From: Terasakiispira papahanaumokuakeensis
GTDB lineage: Bacteria; Pseudomonadota; Gammaproteobacteria; Pseudomonadales; Halomonadaceae
Reading direction: 5' to 3'
Length of the DNA stretch: 64,000 bases
Assembly: GCF_001709345.1 (NCBI RefSeq)
Contig: NZ_MDTQ01000001.1
Coordinates: 3,913,422 to 3,977,421, forward strand
The notes beneath the pieces were generated by a model that was given only the letters and a program-made list of their open reading frames with translations, did not search any database and was not told the origin of the DNA. Shown here piece after piece: positions 33,567-42,744 of this stretch; within the stretch, counting starts at the first letter, position 1; each line of letters opens with the position of its first letter. A program made the position numbers and the translations under genes.

Positions 33567-35038
33567 CAATTCAGGGATTACAAGCGGAACTTGAATCGCT
33601 TGGGGTCGTATTGTGGTCGGACAACGGCATGCTCCGTTATCGCGCCCCTGTTGGGGTGATGAATGAGGCCTTATTGAGCGAGTTGAAGCATCATAAAACC
33701 GCGTTATTGGATCTTTTGGCTCAGACGACCCCTGACGCGTTGCAACCTGATCCCTCAGCTTGGTATGAGCCTTTTCCGCTTACGGATGTGCAGGCGGCTT
33801 ATCTCATGGGACGGAACCCCGCGTTTACTTATGGCGGCGTAGCCTGCCACGGCTATTTGGAGTTTAAGTGGCCCGCATTGGATGTGCCTCAATTGGAAAA
33901 AGTATGGAATCACTTGATCCAGCGACATGGCATGTTACGTGCCGTCGTGCACGCGGATGGCTATCAACAGATACTTGAGCGTGTGCCTCACTATGCGATT
34001 GAGGTCCAGTCGGTCGAGCAGCGTGAGAGCGTCCGCCAGCGTTTGATGATTCGTTCACAATCACCTGCTCAATGGCCTCTTGTGGATTGGGTTGTGACTG
34101 GGAATGGCGATGCCTGCCATCTTCATTTATCCGTTGATTTACTCGTGTGTGATTATCAAAGCATTCGCATGTTGTTAGGCGAGTTGGCGGCGCTTTACCT
34201 GGGGAGCGCGCCTGCGGCTGAACCTGCGCTCAGCTTTCGAGACTATGTGTTGGCCGAGCGGCACCAACGCGCTTCTGCTCAGTATCAAAGTGATCAGCAA
34301 TACTGGCATCCTCTTATTGAACATTGGCCTGGCGCGCCTGATTTACCCGTCTCTCAAGCCCCTGAACCTTGGTCACCTGATTTTGATCGGCGCCACTTTC
34401 AACTCAGTCGCGCCGACTATGCCCGATTACAGCAGCATGCCGCGGATGCCGGAATCGGCGTTTCAGTTGCTGTGCTGGCGGCATATGCCGAAGTATTGAG
34501 GCGTTGGAGTCGGCGGGATCAGTTCTGCCTTAGCCTGACATTACTGAACCGGCTACCGCTCCATCCGGAGGTGGATCAGTTAATTGGTGACTTCAGTGCT
34601 GTCGAGGTGTTGGCGATTGATCCATCGGTGGAACAGACGGCCGAAGGGAACTCGATGAGCTTTGCTGAACGCGCTAAACGTCTCCAGCGTCGTTTGTGGC
34701 AAGACATGGATCATCGCTTATTTTCTGGTGTTGAGGTGTTACGTGAGGTGGGGCGCCAGCATGGCCGTGAGGCGGCGTTACTTCCTTATGCTTATACCAG
34801 TACCTTAGGGGCCCGTCAGGCTCATGGTGCTGAGTCACTGTTACCTGGTACGACGCTGGTCGATGCCATGACCCAAACCCCGCAAGTGCTGATCGATTGT
34901 CAGGTCGCAGAGCAGGGTGATGCATTATCAATCAATTGGGATTGTCGACAGGCGGCATTTTCGCAGACCTTACTGGATGACATGTTTGATAGTTTTCAGG
35001 CTTTGGTGCGATCACTGGCGACCCATGCGCAGTGCTGA
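33563..35038 (+). CDS. pchF: PchF N-terminal part: docking plus cyclization (Cy) domain, ends at in-frame TGA
   Basis: 491 residues. Residues 1-55 resemble the TubC N-terminal docking domain ('LQAELESLGVVLWSDNGMLRYRAP', then 'LKHHKTALLDLL'). Residues 70-480 are a cyclization domain with 'FPLTDVQAAYLMGRN', 'IQRHGMLRAVVH' and 'DLLVCDYQS' (DxxxxDxxS). The start overlaps the pchE stop by 4 bp. The frame ends at TGA 35036-35038, but the same frame continues after it into the adenylation-MT-PCP-TE part. Together they span 1846 sense codons, close to the 1809 residues of P. aeruginosa PchF. So this is either half of a broken or read-through pchF, or a genuinely split enzyme. Confidence 0.88.
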   Translation: MTIQGLQAELESLGVVLWSDNGMLRYRAPVGVMNEALLSELKHHKTALLDLLAQTTPDALQPDPSAWYEPFPLTDVQAAYLMGRNPAFTYGGVACHGYLEFKWPALDVPQLEKVWNHLIQRHGMLRAVVHADGYQQILERVPHYAIEVQSVEQRESVRQRLMIRSQSPAQWPLVDWVVTGNGDACHLHLSVDLLVCDYQSIRMLLGELAALYLGSAPAAEPALSFRDYVLAERHQRASAQYQSDQQYWHPLIEHWPGAPDLPVSQAPEPWSPDFDRRHFQLSRADYARLQQHAADAGIGVSVAVLAAYAEVLRRWSRRDQFCLSLTLLNRLPLHPEVDQLIGDFSAVEVLAIDPSVEQTAEGNSMSFAERAKRLQRRLWQDMDHRLFSGVEVLREVGRQHGREAALLPYAYTSTLGARQAHGAESLLPGTTLVDAMTQTPQVLIDCQVAEQGDALSINWDCRQAAFSQTLLDDMFDSFQALVRSLATHAQC

Positions 35039-35050
35039 CAACAGTCCACT

Positions 35051-38000
35051 GTGGTGGCCTTGCCCGATGCGCAAGCTGCACGCCGCCAAGCCGTCAACCA
35101 GACGCAAGATGTGTTGCCCCGTGGAGGCTTGCATCAGCCAGTCTGGGCTGCGACCCACCGAGCGCCAGAAGCCACTGCGGTGGTTCAGGGGGAGCGCACA
35201 TACACTTATGGCGAGCTAGTCAAGCAGGCCCAAGTATTCGCTCAGCGGCTCTTACAGACTGGGTGTCAGCCGGGAGAGCGAGTGGCGATCTGTATGGCCA
35301 AATCGCCAGATCAGGTCGTGGCTGTACTCGGTATTTTATGTGCAGGTGCCGCTTATTTGCCTTTGGATCCGGCTCAACCGATGGCCCGTATGGCAACCAT
35401 TCTGGCGAGCGCGGACGTTCGCTGTGTGTTAACCGACGCGGGCAGCCGTGATCTGGCATGGCCTGAAGCGTTCACTCAGTGCATTGCGTTGGAGAACGGC
35501 CTCGCTCTTAAGACCAGTCGAGCCCTTAAGGCCAGCATACCCCTTACGAGCCGTACCGACGGCCGCCCAGCGGATGCGGTGAGGCAGGATCAACCCTGGA
35601 TACCGATGCCGCTGGTTCAGCCCGATGCTCTGGCTTATGTTATTTATACCTCGGGATCAACGGGGGTGCCCAAGGGCGTCATGATCAGCCATCAGGCGGC
35701 TTTAAATACCGTGCTGGATATTAATCGGCGCTTTGATGTGACGGCTGCTGATCGAATGATTGGCCTGGCGAATCTCAGTTTTGATTTATCGGTCTACGAT
35801 ATTTTTGGTGTTCTGGCCGCTGGTGCTACGTTAGTACTGCCGGAAGCCGATCAGCGTAATGATCCTTCGCATTGGGCGCTATGCTGTCGCCGTCATCACG
35901 TCACGCTTTGGAATTCGGTTCCCGCGCAATTGCAAATGTTGCTGCACTATCTTCGGGCTGAACCGACCGCTGCGCCTGAGACTTTGCGGTTAGCGCTGCT
36001 GTCTGGTGATTGGTTGCCGCTCAATCTCCCCGAAGAGCGAGACCATTGGTTGCCCGGCCTGCGACTGATTAGCCTGGGAGGCGCGACAGAAGCCGCGATT
36101 TGGTCAATTGCTTATCCCATTGATGCGGTTGATCCTCATTGGCGCAGTATCCCTTATGGTAAGCCACTTTCTAATCAGCAATGTCATGTGCTTAACGCGG
36201 CTTTAGCCCCTTGCCCTGACGGCGTGATCGGCGAGATTTATATTGGCGGTATGGGGTTAGCGCTGGGGTATTTGGGGGATCCAGAGAAAACGGCTGAACG
36301 TTTTCTTGTGCACCCCGAAACGGGCGAGCGCCTGTACCGAACAGGCGACCTGGGGCGCTATATGGCCGATGGTCATATTGAGTTTCTGGGACGGGAAGAT
36401 TTCCAGGTTAAGGTTCGGGGTCACCGTATCGAGTTGAGTGAAGTCGAAACGGCACTGCTGACGCACCCCGATGTTGCGGCCAGTGCGGTTGTCGCTCAGG
36501 GGGCCTCGGCGTTGGAGCGTCATTTAAGTGCTTATGTACAGCCCCAAAGCGGACAGGATTGTGCATGGCCTGAAGGGTTAGTCGAGTCGACTCAAGCCGC
36601 CGCGCATGCGGTGAGTGCGGATTTATCCCCCGAGGCGATTCATGAGATGTCTGCGGCGGTTGAGCGGGCCGCATTGCTCTCTATGGGCGTGGCCTTAAAG
36701 CGGCCGGGATTGTTCGAAGCGCTGGACCAGCATTATTCCCTGGATGAGATTTATCGTGTATGTGACGTGGCGCCGCGCCATCAGCGATTAATTCGACGGT
36801 GGCTGAAAGTGTTGGTCAATGAGGGGCTGTTATCATGGGACCCCAAAGGAAAGGCCTATTATGGTCTCAATGTCAGTGCTGATGATGTCGCAGCTTTGTG
36901 GCAGACGATTGATGTGTTGGAGCCTCAAGTGGGTTGGGGACGAGAGGTGCTGCGTTATCTGAAGGACAGTCAGGACCGCTTGCCTGAGTTGATGAGTGGC
37001 CAACTCGATCCTTTACATCTGCTCTTTCCGGAAGGGCGTACTGACGTTGCTGATGGGGCTTATCGTCGTAACTTGATCAATCAGTACTTAAATCAAGCGG
37101 TGTGTGCGGCGGTTCGGCAACTTGCCGCAACGCATTCTAATGAGCGCCCCTTGCGGCTATTGGAAGTGGGGGCCGGTGTGGGTGGTACCAGCTCAGACTT
37201 GATTCCCGCGCTTGATGGCCTGCCGGTTGATTACTACTTCACGGATTTATCCCATTATTTCTTGAACGAAGCCCGTGAACACTTTGCGGATTACCCCTGG
37301 GTGCGTTATGGCTTATTCGATCTGAATGAGGATTATTGGGCTCAAGGGGTTGAGGCCAATTCCGTGGATGTCATCCTCTGTGCCAATGTGCTGCATAACG
37401 CTCAGCATGCGGCTCAGGTGTTGTCTCGATTGAAACAGATACTGGTACCCGGGGGGTGGCTGATTTTTATCGAGGCCACACGGGATACTTATCAGATTAT
37501 GGCCTCCATGGAGTTTAAGGAAGGCCTTACCGCCTTTGATGATTTTAGGGCTGAGTTGGATACAACGTTCATTCAGCGCTCTCAGTGGCTCTCTTTGTTA
37601 GAGGATGCAGGGGCCGAGCAGACGCTCTGTCTCCCTGACGCCAATGGCGTTCACGACCTGGATCAGGCCATGTCGGCCATTGGCCAGCATTTATTTATGG
37701 CACGTTTTAAAAGTCATCAAGCGGTATTGACGCCGGCTCAGTTACAGGCACATCTGGCCGAGCGTTTACCCGGTTATATGTTGCCGAGTGAGTATCATAT
37801 CTTGGATGCGTTACCGGTGACTGCCAATGGTAAAATTGATCGCCAGGCATTGATGGCACTGACGACTGATCAGGGTATACAGGATCAGGTTGAAGTCGAA
37901 GCGCCCAGAGATGAATTAGAACAGGCATTGGCGGCGGTATGGCAGTCTACTTTGCAACGGGCCAGTGTCGGCCGTGATCAGGATTTCTTTGCGCTAGGTG

Positions 38001-39103
38001 GCGATTCTCTTTTGGTGGCACAGCTTGTCGGCCGCATTCGAGAACAAGTGCCTATCTCACGGTTGATGAGCTGGGATCAGTTGCTGCGACAGCTGTTAAA
38101 CCAACCCACAATTGCAGCGCTAGCTCAAGCGTTACGCCCGCTTGAGGCCTCTTCCCCTCAGGCTGCAACCTTAACGCCTACCCTGGTGCCTATTAAGACA
38201 TCGGCCACTGGGCCACGCCGGATTTTTGTCCACGATGGCAGTGGCACCTTGTCGCCTTACCGAGCGTTATTTGCAGAGCTGGATGGCCATATTGAAGGGG
38301 TCGCACTGCCTTCAGTTGAGGCGTATCTCGCGCTTGATCCTGATCATGCGATTCATCAATTGGCAGCGCATTATGCCGCGGCGATTGTGGAGGCGGGGCA
38401 TCGCCAGGTCAGTATTGTCGGTTATTGTTTAGGCGGTTTGCTGGCGACAGAACTTGCGCATTCCTTGCAAGATCATAGCGTTAAGGTTGATGAATTGACG
38501 GTGATTAGTAGCTATCGCGTGCCGTTCATGATCGAGGATGACCTGATCGCCGAGTATGTCTTTGCTCGGGTGATGCAGGCGGATTTACACGCTTTGGGTT
38601 ATCCCGTGCAAGAAAGCAGTTTGGAAACCGTGCTCAGTCGAATCTTATTGCGCTCACCTGGGCGCATTCCCCAAGACGCTTGGCGCCAGGTTGAAGATGA
38701 TGAGCAGACACATGCGGCCTTGGAGGCTTTGCATGCATTAGCCCATAAAGGTGATGAGGCGCGTTTAGCGGCCATCAGCCAGAGCATGCGGTTATCGGAT
38801 TCTGAGCTCAGTGATCTGGACTGGTTACGCCAGCAGCTGGTGGTACTCAAGCACAGTTTAGCCGCTGTGGCACAGCACCAAGCGACACCTTATGAGGGCG
38901 ATATGACATTCATTCGTCAATCAGGTGAACTTCAAGTGCTGCCGGGCATGCATCGAGATATGAGCCGTTATTGGGACCAGTTGTGTCAGGGACAGTTGCG
39001 TATTGTCGATGTGCCAGGCGATCACTTCAGTTGTATGGCCTCACCTCGGGTCAGTGCGGTGGCGAAGGCGTTGGTCGATACGCAACCGGAGGTGACGGTA
39101 TGA
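35051..39103 (+). CDS. pchF: PchF C-terminal part: A-MT-A-PCP-TE
   Basis: 1350 residues if translated from GTG 35051, four codons after the TGA that ends the Cy part, in the same frame. Domains: adenylation ('YTSGSTGVPKGVMISHQ', 'LGGATEAAIWSI', 'YRTGDLGRYMADG', 'VKVRGHRIELSEVE'), N-methyltransferase inserted between A8 and A10 with SAM motif 'LLEVGAGVGGTSSDL', A10 'ANGKIDRQAL', PCP 'FALGGDSLLVAQLV', and thioesterase near 1060-1350. The TE nucleophile motif is 'GYCLGG' with Cys1126 where serine is usual. It adds the second cysteine, N-methylates the reduced ring and releases product. No ribosome binding site precedes 35051, and the next in-frame Met lies deep in the A domain. Confidence 0.88.
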   Translation: MVALPDAQAARRQAVNQTQDVLPRGGLHQPVWAATHRAPEATAVVQGERTYTYGELVKQAQVFAQRLLQTGCQPGERVAICMAKSPDQVVAVLGILCAGAAYLPLDPAQPMARMATILASADVRCVLTDAGSRDLAWPEAFTQCIALENGLALKTSRALKASIPLTSRTDGRPADAVRQDQPWIPMPLVQPDALAYVIYTSGSTGVPKGVMISHQAALNTVLDINRRFDVTAADRMIGLANLSFDLSVYDIFGVLAAGATLVLPEADQRNDPSHWALCCRRHHVTLWNSVPAQLQMLLHYLRAEPTAAPETLRLALLSGDWLPLNLPEERDHWLPGLRLISLGGATEAAIWSIAYPIDAVDPHWRSIPYGKPLSNQQCHVLNAALAPCPDGVIGEIYIGGMGLALGYLGDPEKTAERFLVHPETGERLYRTGDLGRYMADGHIEFLGREDFQVKVRGHRIELSEVETALLTHPDVAASAVVAQGASALERHLSAYVQPQSGQDCAWPEGLVESTQAAAHAVSADLSPEAIHEMSAAVERAALLSMGVALKRPGLFEALDQHYSLDEIYRVCDVAPRHQRLIRRWLKVLVNEGLLSWDPKGKAYYGLNVSADDVAALWQTIDVLEPQVGWGREVLRYLKDSQDRLPELMSGQLDPLHLLFPEGRTDVADGAYRRNLINQYLNQAVCAAVRQLAATHSNERPLRLLEVGAGVGGTSSDLIPALDGLPVDYYFTDLSHYFLNEAREHFADYPWVRYGLFDLNEDYWAQGVEANSVDVILCANVLHNAQHAAQVLSRLKQILVPGGWLIFIEATRDTYQIMASMEFKEGLTAFDDFRAELDTTFIQRSQWLSLLEDAGAEQTLCLPDANGVHDLDQAMSAIGQHLFMARFKSHQAVLTPAQLQAHLAERLPGYMLPSEYHILDALPVTANGKIDRQALMALTTDQGIQDQVEVEAPRDELEQALAAVWQSTLQRASVGRDQDFFALGGDSLLVAQLVGRIREQVPISRLMSWDQLLRQLLNQPTIAALAQALRPLEASSPQAATLTPTLVPIKTSATGPRRIFVHDGSGTLSPYRALFAELDGHIEGVALPSVEAYLALDPDHAIHQLAAHYAAAIVEAGHRQVSIVGYCLGGLLATELAHSLQDHSVKVDELTVISSYRVPFMIEDDLIAEYVFARVMQADLHALGYPVQESSLETVLSRILLRSPGRIPQDAWRQVEDDEQTHAALEALHALAHKGDEARLAAISQSMRLSDSELSDLDWLRQQLVVLKHSLAAVAQHQATPYEGDMTFIRQSGELQVLPGMHRDMSRYWDQLCQGQLRIVDVPGDHFSCMASPRVSAVAKALVDTQPEVTV

Positions 39104-40218
39104 CTCGACCTGGTGTCGCTATCGTTGGGGCTTCGGGCCATGTGGGACAGGTGGCGGCTGCGGCACTGGCCGATTATGGCGATTTACGGTTAGGCAGCCG
39201 AGCACCTGAGCGGTTGCAATCCCTATCGGCCGTATGTGCGTCGGCCGGTGCTACCGTGACCACACAATATGTGGATTTGGATGATCCCGCATCTCTGGAT
39301 CATTTTGTCGCTGGGGCGGATGTCGTGCTTAATTGTGCAGGCCCCAGCTATCGCATATTGGACCAGGTCGCGCTGGTGGCCCAGCATCACCAAGCCGCTT
39401 ATGTGGATGTCGGGGGGGATGACGTCTTATATGAGCGCCTCATGAAGCAGCCTGCAGGTCGGACTGTTGCCGTCGTTTCGGCGGGCATGTTGCCTGGCCT
39501 GTCCGGTTTGTTGCCGCGATATTTAGCCGATCAGTTTGAGCACATTGAGCAGATGACCTGTTATGCCGGTGGACGAGAAGCCTTTTCTCCTGCCGCGGCG
39601 GAGGATTTCTGGCTGAGCCTAGACCCTCAGTATGATTTCGGTACGGTTCAGGCCTATTGGCGGCATGGCCAGATTGCTTCCTCTCGTGATGCGATGGATC
39701 TGCCTTATCGTCCATGGACTCGCCAACCTCGTTTGCTGGCCTGGCCTTATTTAAGTCGAGAGGCTCAAAGGCTGTTTCAGCAGTTGGGCGTTGAGCAGGG
39801 TTGGGCGATGAATTTGATGGAAGAGGGCTATCTGTTCCAAGCATTGCAACGTTTGCAAGGGCGGGGCGACGTGAAGGCTGAAGAGGCCATGACGGCCTTG
39901 ATACAAGCGAGCCAATTAGATGTGGCGGGTCGCCCGGCTTATCAGGTCTTGGCGGTTGAAGCCAGCGGTTGGGCTAAGGGGTCGCCTCTTCAACGCAGTC
40001 TCTGGGTTCAGGTCTCACAAGGATTTCATTTGACCGGACATATGGCCGCCCAGACGGTGCGAGCGATACCTGAGTTGGATGATGGTGTTCACTTCGCGGC
40101 ACAAGTATTGAATCCTCAAGCCTGTCTACAAGGGCTAGTACAGGCATGGCCTGACTTCAAAATACAGCAGCACGAAGGGGCCTGGGCGACCGTTAATATT
40201 GAAGAGGGCGCGTTATGA
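39100..40218 (+). CDS. pchK: Saccharopine-dehydrogenase-like reductase, probable thiazoline reductase (PchK type)
   Basis: 372 residues. 'VAIVGASGHVGQVAAAALADYGDLRLGSR' is a Rossmann NADP-binding start, followed by 'DDPASLDHFVAGADVVLNCAGP' and 'AAYVDVGGDD', the pattern of saccharopine-dehydrogenase-like proteins rather than of PchG/YbtU thiazolinyl imide reductases. In enantio-pyochelin clusters pchK replaces pchG at this position. It should reduce the second thiazoline to a thiazolidine before N-methylation. The ATG overlaps the pchF stop (ATGA), and the next gene overlaps its own stop, so translation is tightly coupled. An in-frame extension to 38971 lies inside pchF and is not used. Confidence 0.82.
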   Translation: MTRPGVAIVGASGHVGQVAAAALADYGDLRLGSRAPERLQSLSAVCASAGATVTTQYVDLDDPASLDHFVAGADVVLNCAGPSYRILDQVALVAQHHQAAYVDVGGDDVLYERLMKQPAGRTVAVVSAGMLPGLSGLLPRYLADQFEHIEQMTCYAGGREAFSPAAAEDFWLSLDPQYDFGTVQAYWRHGQIASSRDAMDLPYRPWTRQPRLLAWPYLSREAQRLFQQLGVEQGWAMNLMEEGYLFQALQRLQGRGDVKAEEAMTALIQASQLDVAGRPAYQVLAVEASGWAKGSPLQRSLWVQVSQGFHLTGHMAAQTVRAIPELDDGVHFAAQVLNPQACLQGLVQAWPDFKIQQHEGAWATVNIEEGAL

Positions 40219-40982
40219 TGAGGTCTTCCGCCTGGCTGACCCCGCTCTCTGACCACCCTCGGGCTCAGTTGCATTTAGTGTGTTGTCCTCATGCGGGCGG
40301 CATGCCCCATTTCTTTCGTGATTGGGCTGATCAGTTGCCTGATGCCATTGCCTTATGGGCAGTTCAGTATCCTGGGCGAGGGACTCGTCAGCAATCAGAC
40401 TTTCCCGACACTTTATTATCGATGGCGGACCATGTTGCGCGTGCCTGTCATCCATTAAGTCATCGCCCCATCGCGCTCCTGGGCCACAGCATGGGCGCTG
40501 CATTGGCCTATGAGGTGACGGTGCGATTAGAAGCGCAGGGGATGGCACCGATGCATTTATTTGTATCGGGTCACCCGGCGCCTCATTGTCAAAGGTCGGG
40601 ATCTTTACATCGGGCTGATGAGCAAACGTTGTTGGACGATGTGCGTCAACAGTCTGAGGAAATGGGGACGGTGCTGGGTGATCCCGCACTTAGAGCTTTA
40701 TTCATGCCGGCTTTACGCGAGGATTATCGGTTGATTGAGCAGTATCACCGTGATGTCCCTGTGAGGCTGGATTGCCCTATTACCGTGTTGCGTGGTGATG
40801 TCGATGATGAAGTCAATGAGGTAGAGGCGGCGGCTTGGCAGTCTGCTTCGGCGTGTCCTCTGGATGAATATGTGTTCTCTGGTGGACATTTTTATCTCGT
40901 TGCGCAGCAAGTGCCGTTATTGGCGGCGATAAAGCATCAACTCGCTGATGTACTTACGCCGACTTGGCATGACTGGGCCTAA
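40215..40982 (+). CDS. pchC: Type II editing thioesterase
   Basis: 255 residues, alpha/beta-hydrolase of the GrsT/PchC class. 'LVCCPHAGGMPHFFRDW' forms the oxyanion region, 'LLGHSMGAALAYEV' holds the catalytic serine, and 'FSGGHFYL' the catalytic histidine. Such enzymes clear misprimed or stalled carrier domains of the NRPS. ATG at 40215 overlaps the pchK stop; a second ATG follows at 40218. It precedes pchB by 35 bp. Confidence 0.92.
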   Translation: MMRSSAWLTPLSDHPRAQLHLVCCPHAGGMPHFFRDWADQLPDAIALWAVQYPGRGTRQQSDFPDTLLSMADHVARACHPLSHRPIALLGHSMGAALAYEVTVRLEAQGMAPMHLFVSGHPAPHCQRSGSLHRADEQTLLDDVRQQSEEMGTVLGDPALRALFMPALREDYRLIEQYHRDVPVRLDCPITVLRGDVDDEVNEVEAAAWQSASACPLDEYVFSGGHFYLVAQQVPLLAAIKHQLADVLTPTWHDWA

Positions 40983-41017
40983 ATGCCCCTCTTTGGATTG
41001 ATTAAAAGGATGGCTCA

Positions 41018-41344
41018 ATGAGAACGCCAGAAGCGTGTCAGGACCTTAATGATGTCCGTATCGGGATCGATACATTGGATCAACAGATTATCCAGGCGCT
41101 GGGGCAGCGGCTGGCTTATGTGAAAGCAGCGGCTCAGTTTAAACCGTCTGAAGCCAGTATCCCCGCTCCTGAGCGGGTGGCTGCGATGTTGCCGTTAAGA
41201 CGCGAGTGGGCAACTGATGCCGGGTTGGATCCGGCTTTTATCGGACCTTTATTTGCGCAAATTATTCAATGGAATATTGATCAACAAATTCTGCATTGGC
41301 GTATGACTCACCCTCAAACGGCTGAGGGGGCTGAGCATGAATGA
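41018..41344 (+). CDS. pchB: Isochorismate-pyruvate lyase
   Basis: 108 residues, AroQ chorismate-mutase fold. It starts 'MRTPEACQDLNDVRIGID' and contains 'QALGQRLAYVKAAAQFKPSEASIPAPERVAAML', very close to known PchB; the Arg/Lys residues that bind isochorismate are retained. It cuts isochorismate into salicylate and pyruvate, supplying the starter acid for PchD. AAAAGGATGG precedes the ATG. It overlaps pchA by 8 bp. Confidence 0.95.
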   Translation: MRTPEACQDLNDVRIGIDTLDQQIIQALGQRLAYVKAAAQFKPSEASIPAPERVAAMLPLRREWATDAGLDPAFIGPLFAQIIQWNIDQQILHWRMTHPQTAEGAEHE

Positions 41345-42743
41345 GTCACTCAAAACGTATGAGTTATTGAGGGTTCAGCTCATTTCGGCTTTTGCGGGCG
41401 CTCGGGAAAAGGCCGAGCGAGAGGGTCAGCCGGTGCTGGCAGCTGTGTCGGTTGAGGTTGAGCCACAAACACCGATAGCTATGATCAGTGCCTTGCCTGG
41501 ATATGATGCTCAACGATTCTTCTGGCAATGCCAGACGGATGTCATGGTGGGGTTCGGCGCGACGCAAACATTGACGGCTGAATCAGGCCAGGCACGTGAG
41601 CGCTTCTTCTGGTGTGAGCAGCAGTGGCAGGCATTACGTGCTCGATTATGGGTTGAAGGCCCTTGTTTACCTCGCTGGTGTGGCGGTTTTGCTTTTGACC
41701 CTGAGGCGACGACCAGTGAGTTGTGGCGCCATTTCCCAGCGGCTTCTTTAACGTTGCCACGGTTAATGTATCTGTCTCAACATGGCCAAGCATACTTGAT
41801 GGTGACGCACTGGGTTGCTGCGGATACCCGTAGTGACGCTTTGGCATGTCAGTTGCTGAATGAGTGGTCTCAATTGCTGGAAAAGGCCGAAGTGATCTCA
41901 TCTGCGGTAGAGGCGTCTACCGATTATGCCTTACAGGATTGCCTGGACGCTTCGTTATGGAAAGATCAAGTCGCGGATACGATTAAGGCCATTCAGCAGG
42001 GGACTATGCATAAAGCGGTGTTGGCGCGAACGGTTGTGATGACGTTGCCTCATAGCGTCTTGGTCGCTGAGGTGCTGCAGCAGCTGTCTGAGCACTATCC
42101 AGAGGCTTATCTGTTTGCCTTTGAACGTGATGGCCATTGTTTTTTAGGCGCGTCTCCTGAGCGATTAGTGCGATTGCAGCAAGGGCAGCTGGAGACGATG
42201 GCGCTGGCGGGCACGATGGCGCGGGGGAAGACCCCATCAGAGGATGCAGGGCTCAGTGATCAGCTAATGAATAGCCGGAAGGATCGGTATGAGCACCAAT
42301 TGGTGGTTAACAGTTTGCGAGAAGCCTTGTCGCCTTTGTGCCGGAGCTTGACGATTCCTGAAACGCCTTGTGTGTATCGCTTGGCTCAGGTGCAACATCT
42401 GCTGACGCCTATTACCGGTGAGTTGAGCTCAGAGGTCGGGGCTTTGTCATTAGTGAGTGTCCTCCATCCGACGCCGGCAGTGGGGGGGTTGCCGAGGGAT
42501 ATCGCGTTACGCCATATTCGCGCGCATGAGCAGATGGATAGGGGATGGTATGCAGGCCCCGTGGGTTGGCTTGATAGTGACGGCAATGCGGAGTTTGCCG
42601 TGGCTTTGCGTTCTGGCTTACTACGTGACGATAAGGCTTATTTGTTTGCCGGTTGTGGCATCGTGGCGGACTCTCAGCCTGATGCAGAGTATCAGGAAAC
42701 CTGTTTGAAATTAAAAACGATGGTCGCGGCATTATCGGCTTGA
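41337..42743 (+). CDS. pchA: Isochorismate synthase (salicylate biosynthesis)
   Basis: 468 residues of the anthranilate/isochorismate synthase family. The C-terminal half carries 'MHKAVLARTVVMTLP', 'FLGASPERLVRLQQGQLETMALAGTMARG', 'SRKDRYEHQLVV', 'LLTPITGEL' and 'LHPTPAVGGLPRD', the Mg2+ and chorismate binding segments. It converts chorismate to isochorismate for PchB. It overlaps pchB by 8 bp and ends one base from the end of the convergent LysR gene, with no terminator visible between them. Confidence 0.94.
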   Translation: MNESLKTYELLRVQLISAFAGAREKAEREGQPVLAAVSVEVEPQTPIAMISALPGYDAQRFFWQCQTDVMVGFGATQTLTAESGQARERFFWCEQQWQALRARLWVEGPCLPRWCGGFAFDPEATTSELWRHFPAASLTLPRLMYLSQHGQAYLMVTHWVAADTRSDALACQLLNEWSQLLEKAEVISSAVEASTDYALQDCLDASLWKDQVADTIKAIQQGTMHKAVLARTVVMTLPHSVLVAEVLQQLSEHYPEAYLFAFERDGHCFLGASPERLVRLQQGQLETMALAGTMARGKTPSEDAGLSDQLMNSRKDRYEHQLVVNSLREALSPLCRSLTIPETPCVYRLAQVQHLLTPITGELSSEVGALSLVSVLHPTPAVGGLPRDIALRHIRAHEQMDRGWYAGPVGWLDSDGNAEFAVALRSGLLRDDKAYLFAGCGIVADSQPDAEYQETCLKLKTMVAALSA

Positions 42744-42744
42744 A

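Noticed and set aside
33563..35038. Stand-alone cyclization domain as an independent functional gene by design
   Set aside because: Same frame as the downstream part, total length of one PchF, and no ribosome binding site for the second part make an interrupted pchF more likely; kept as an open alternative.
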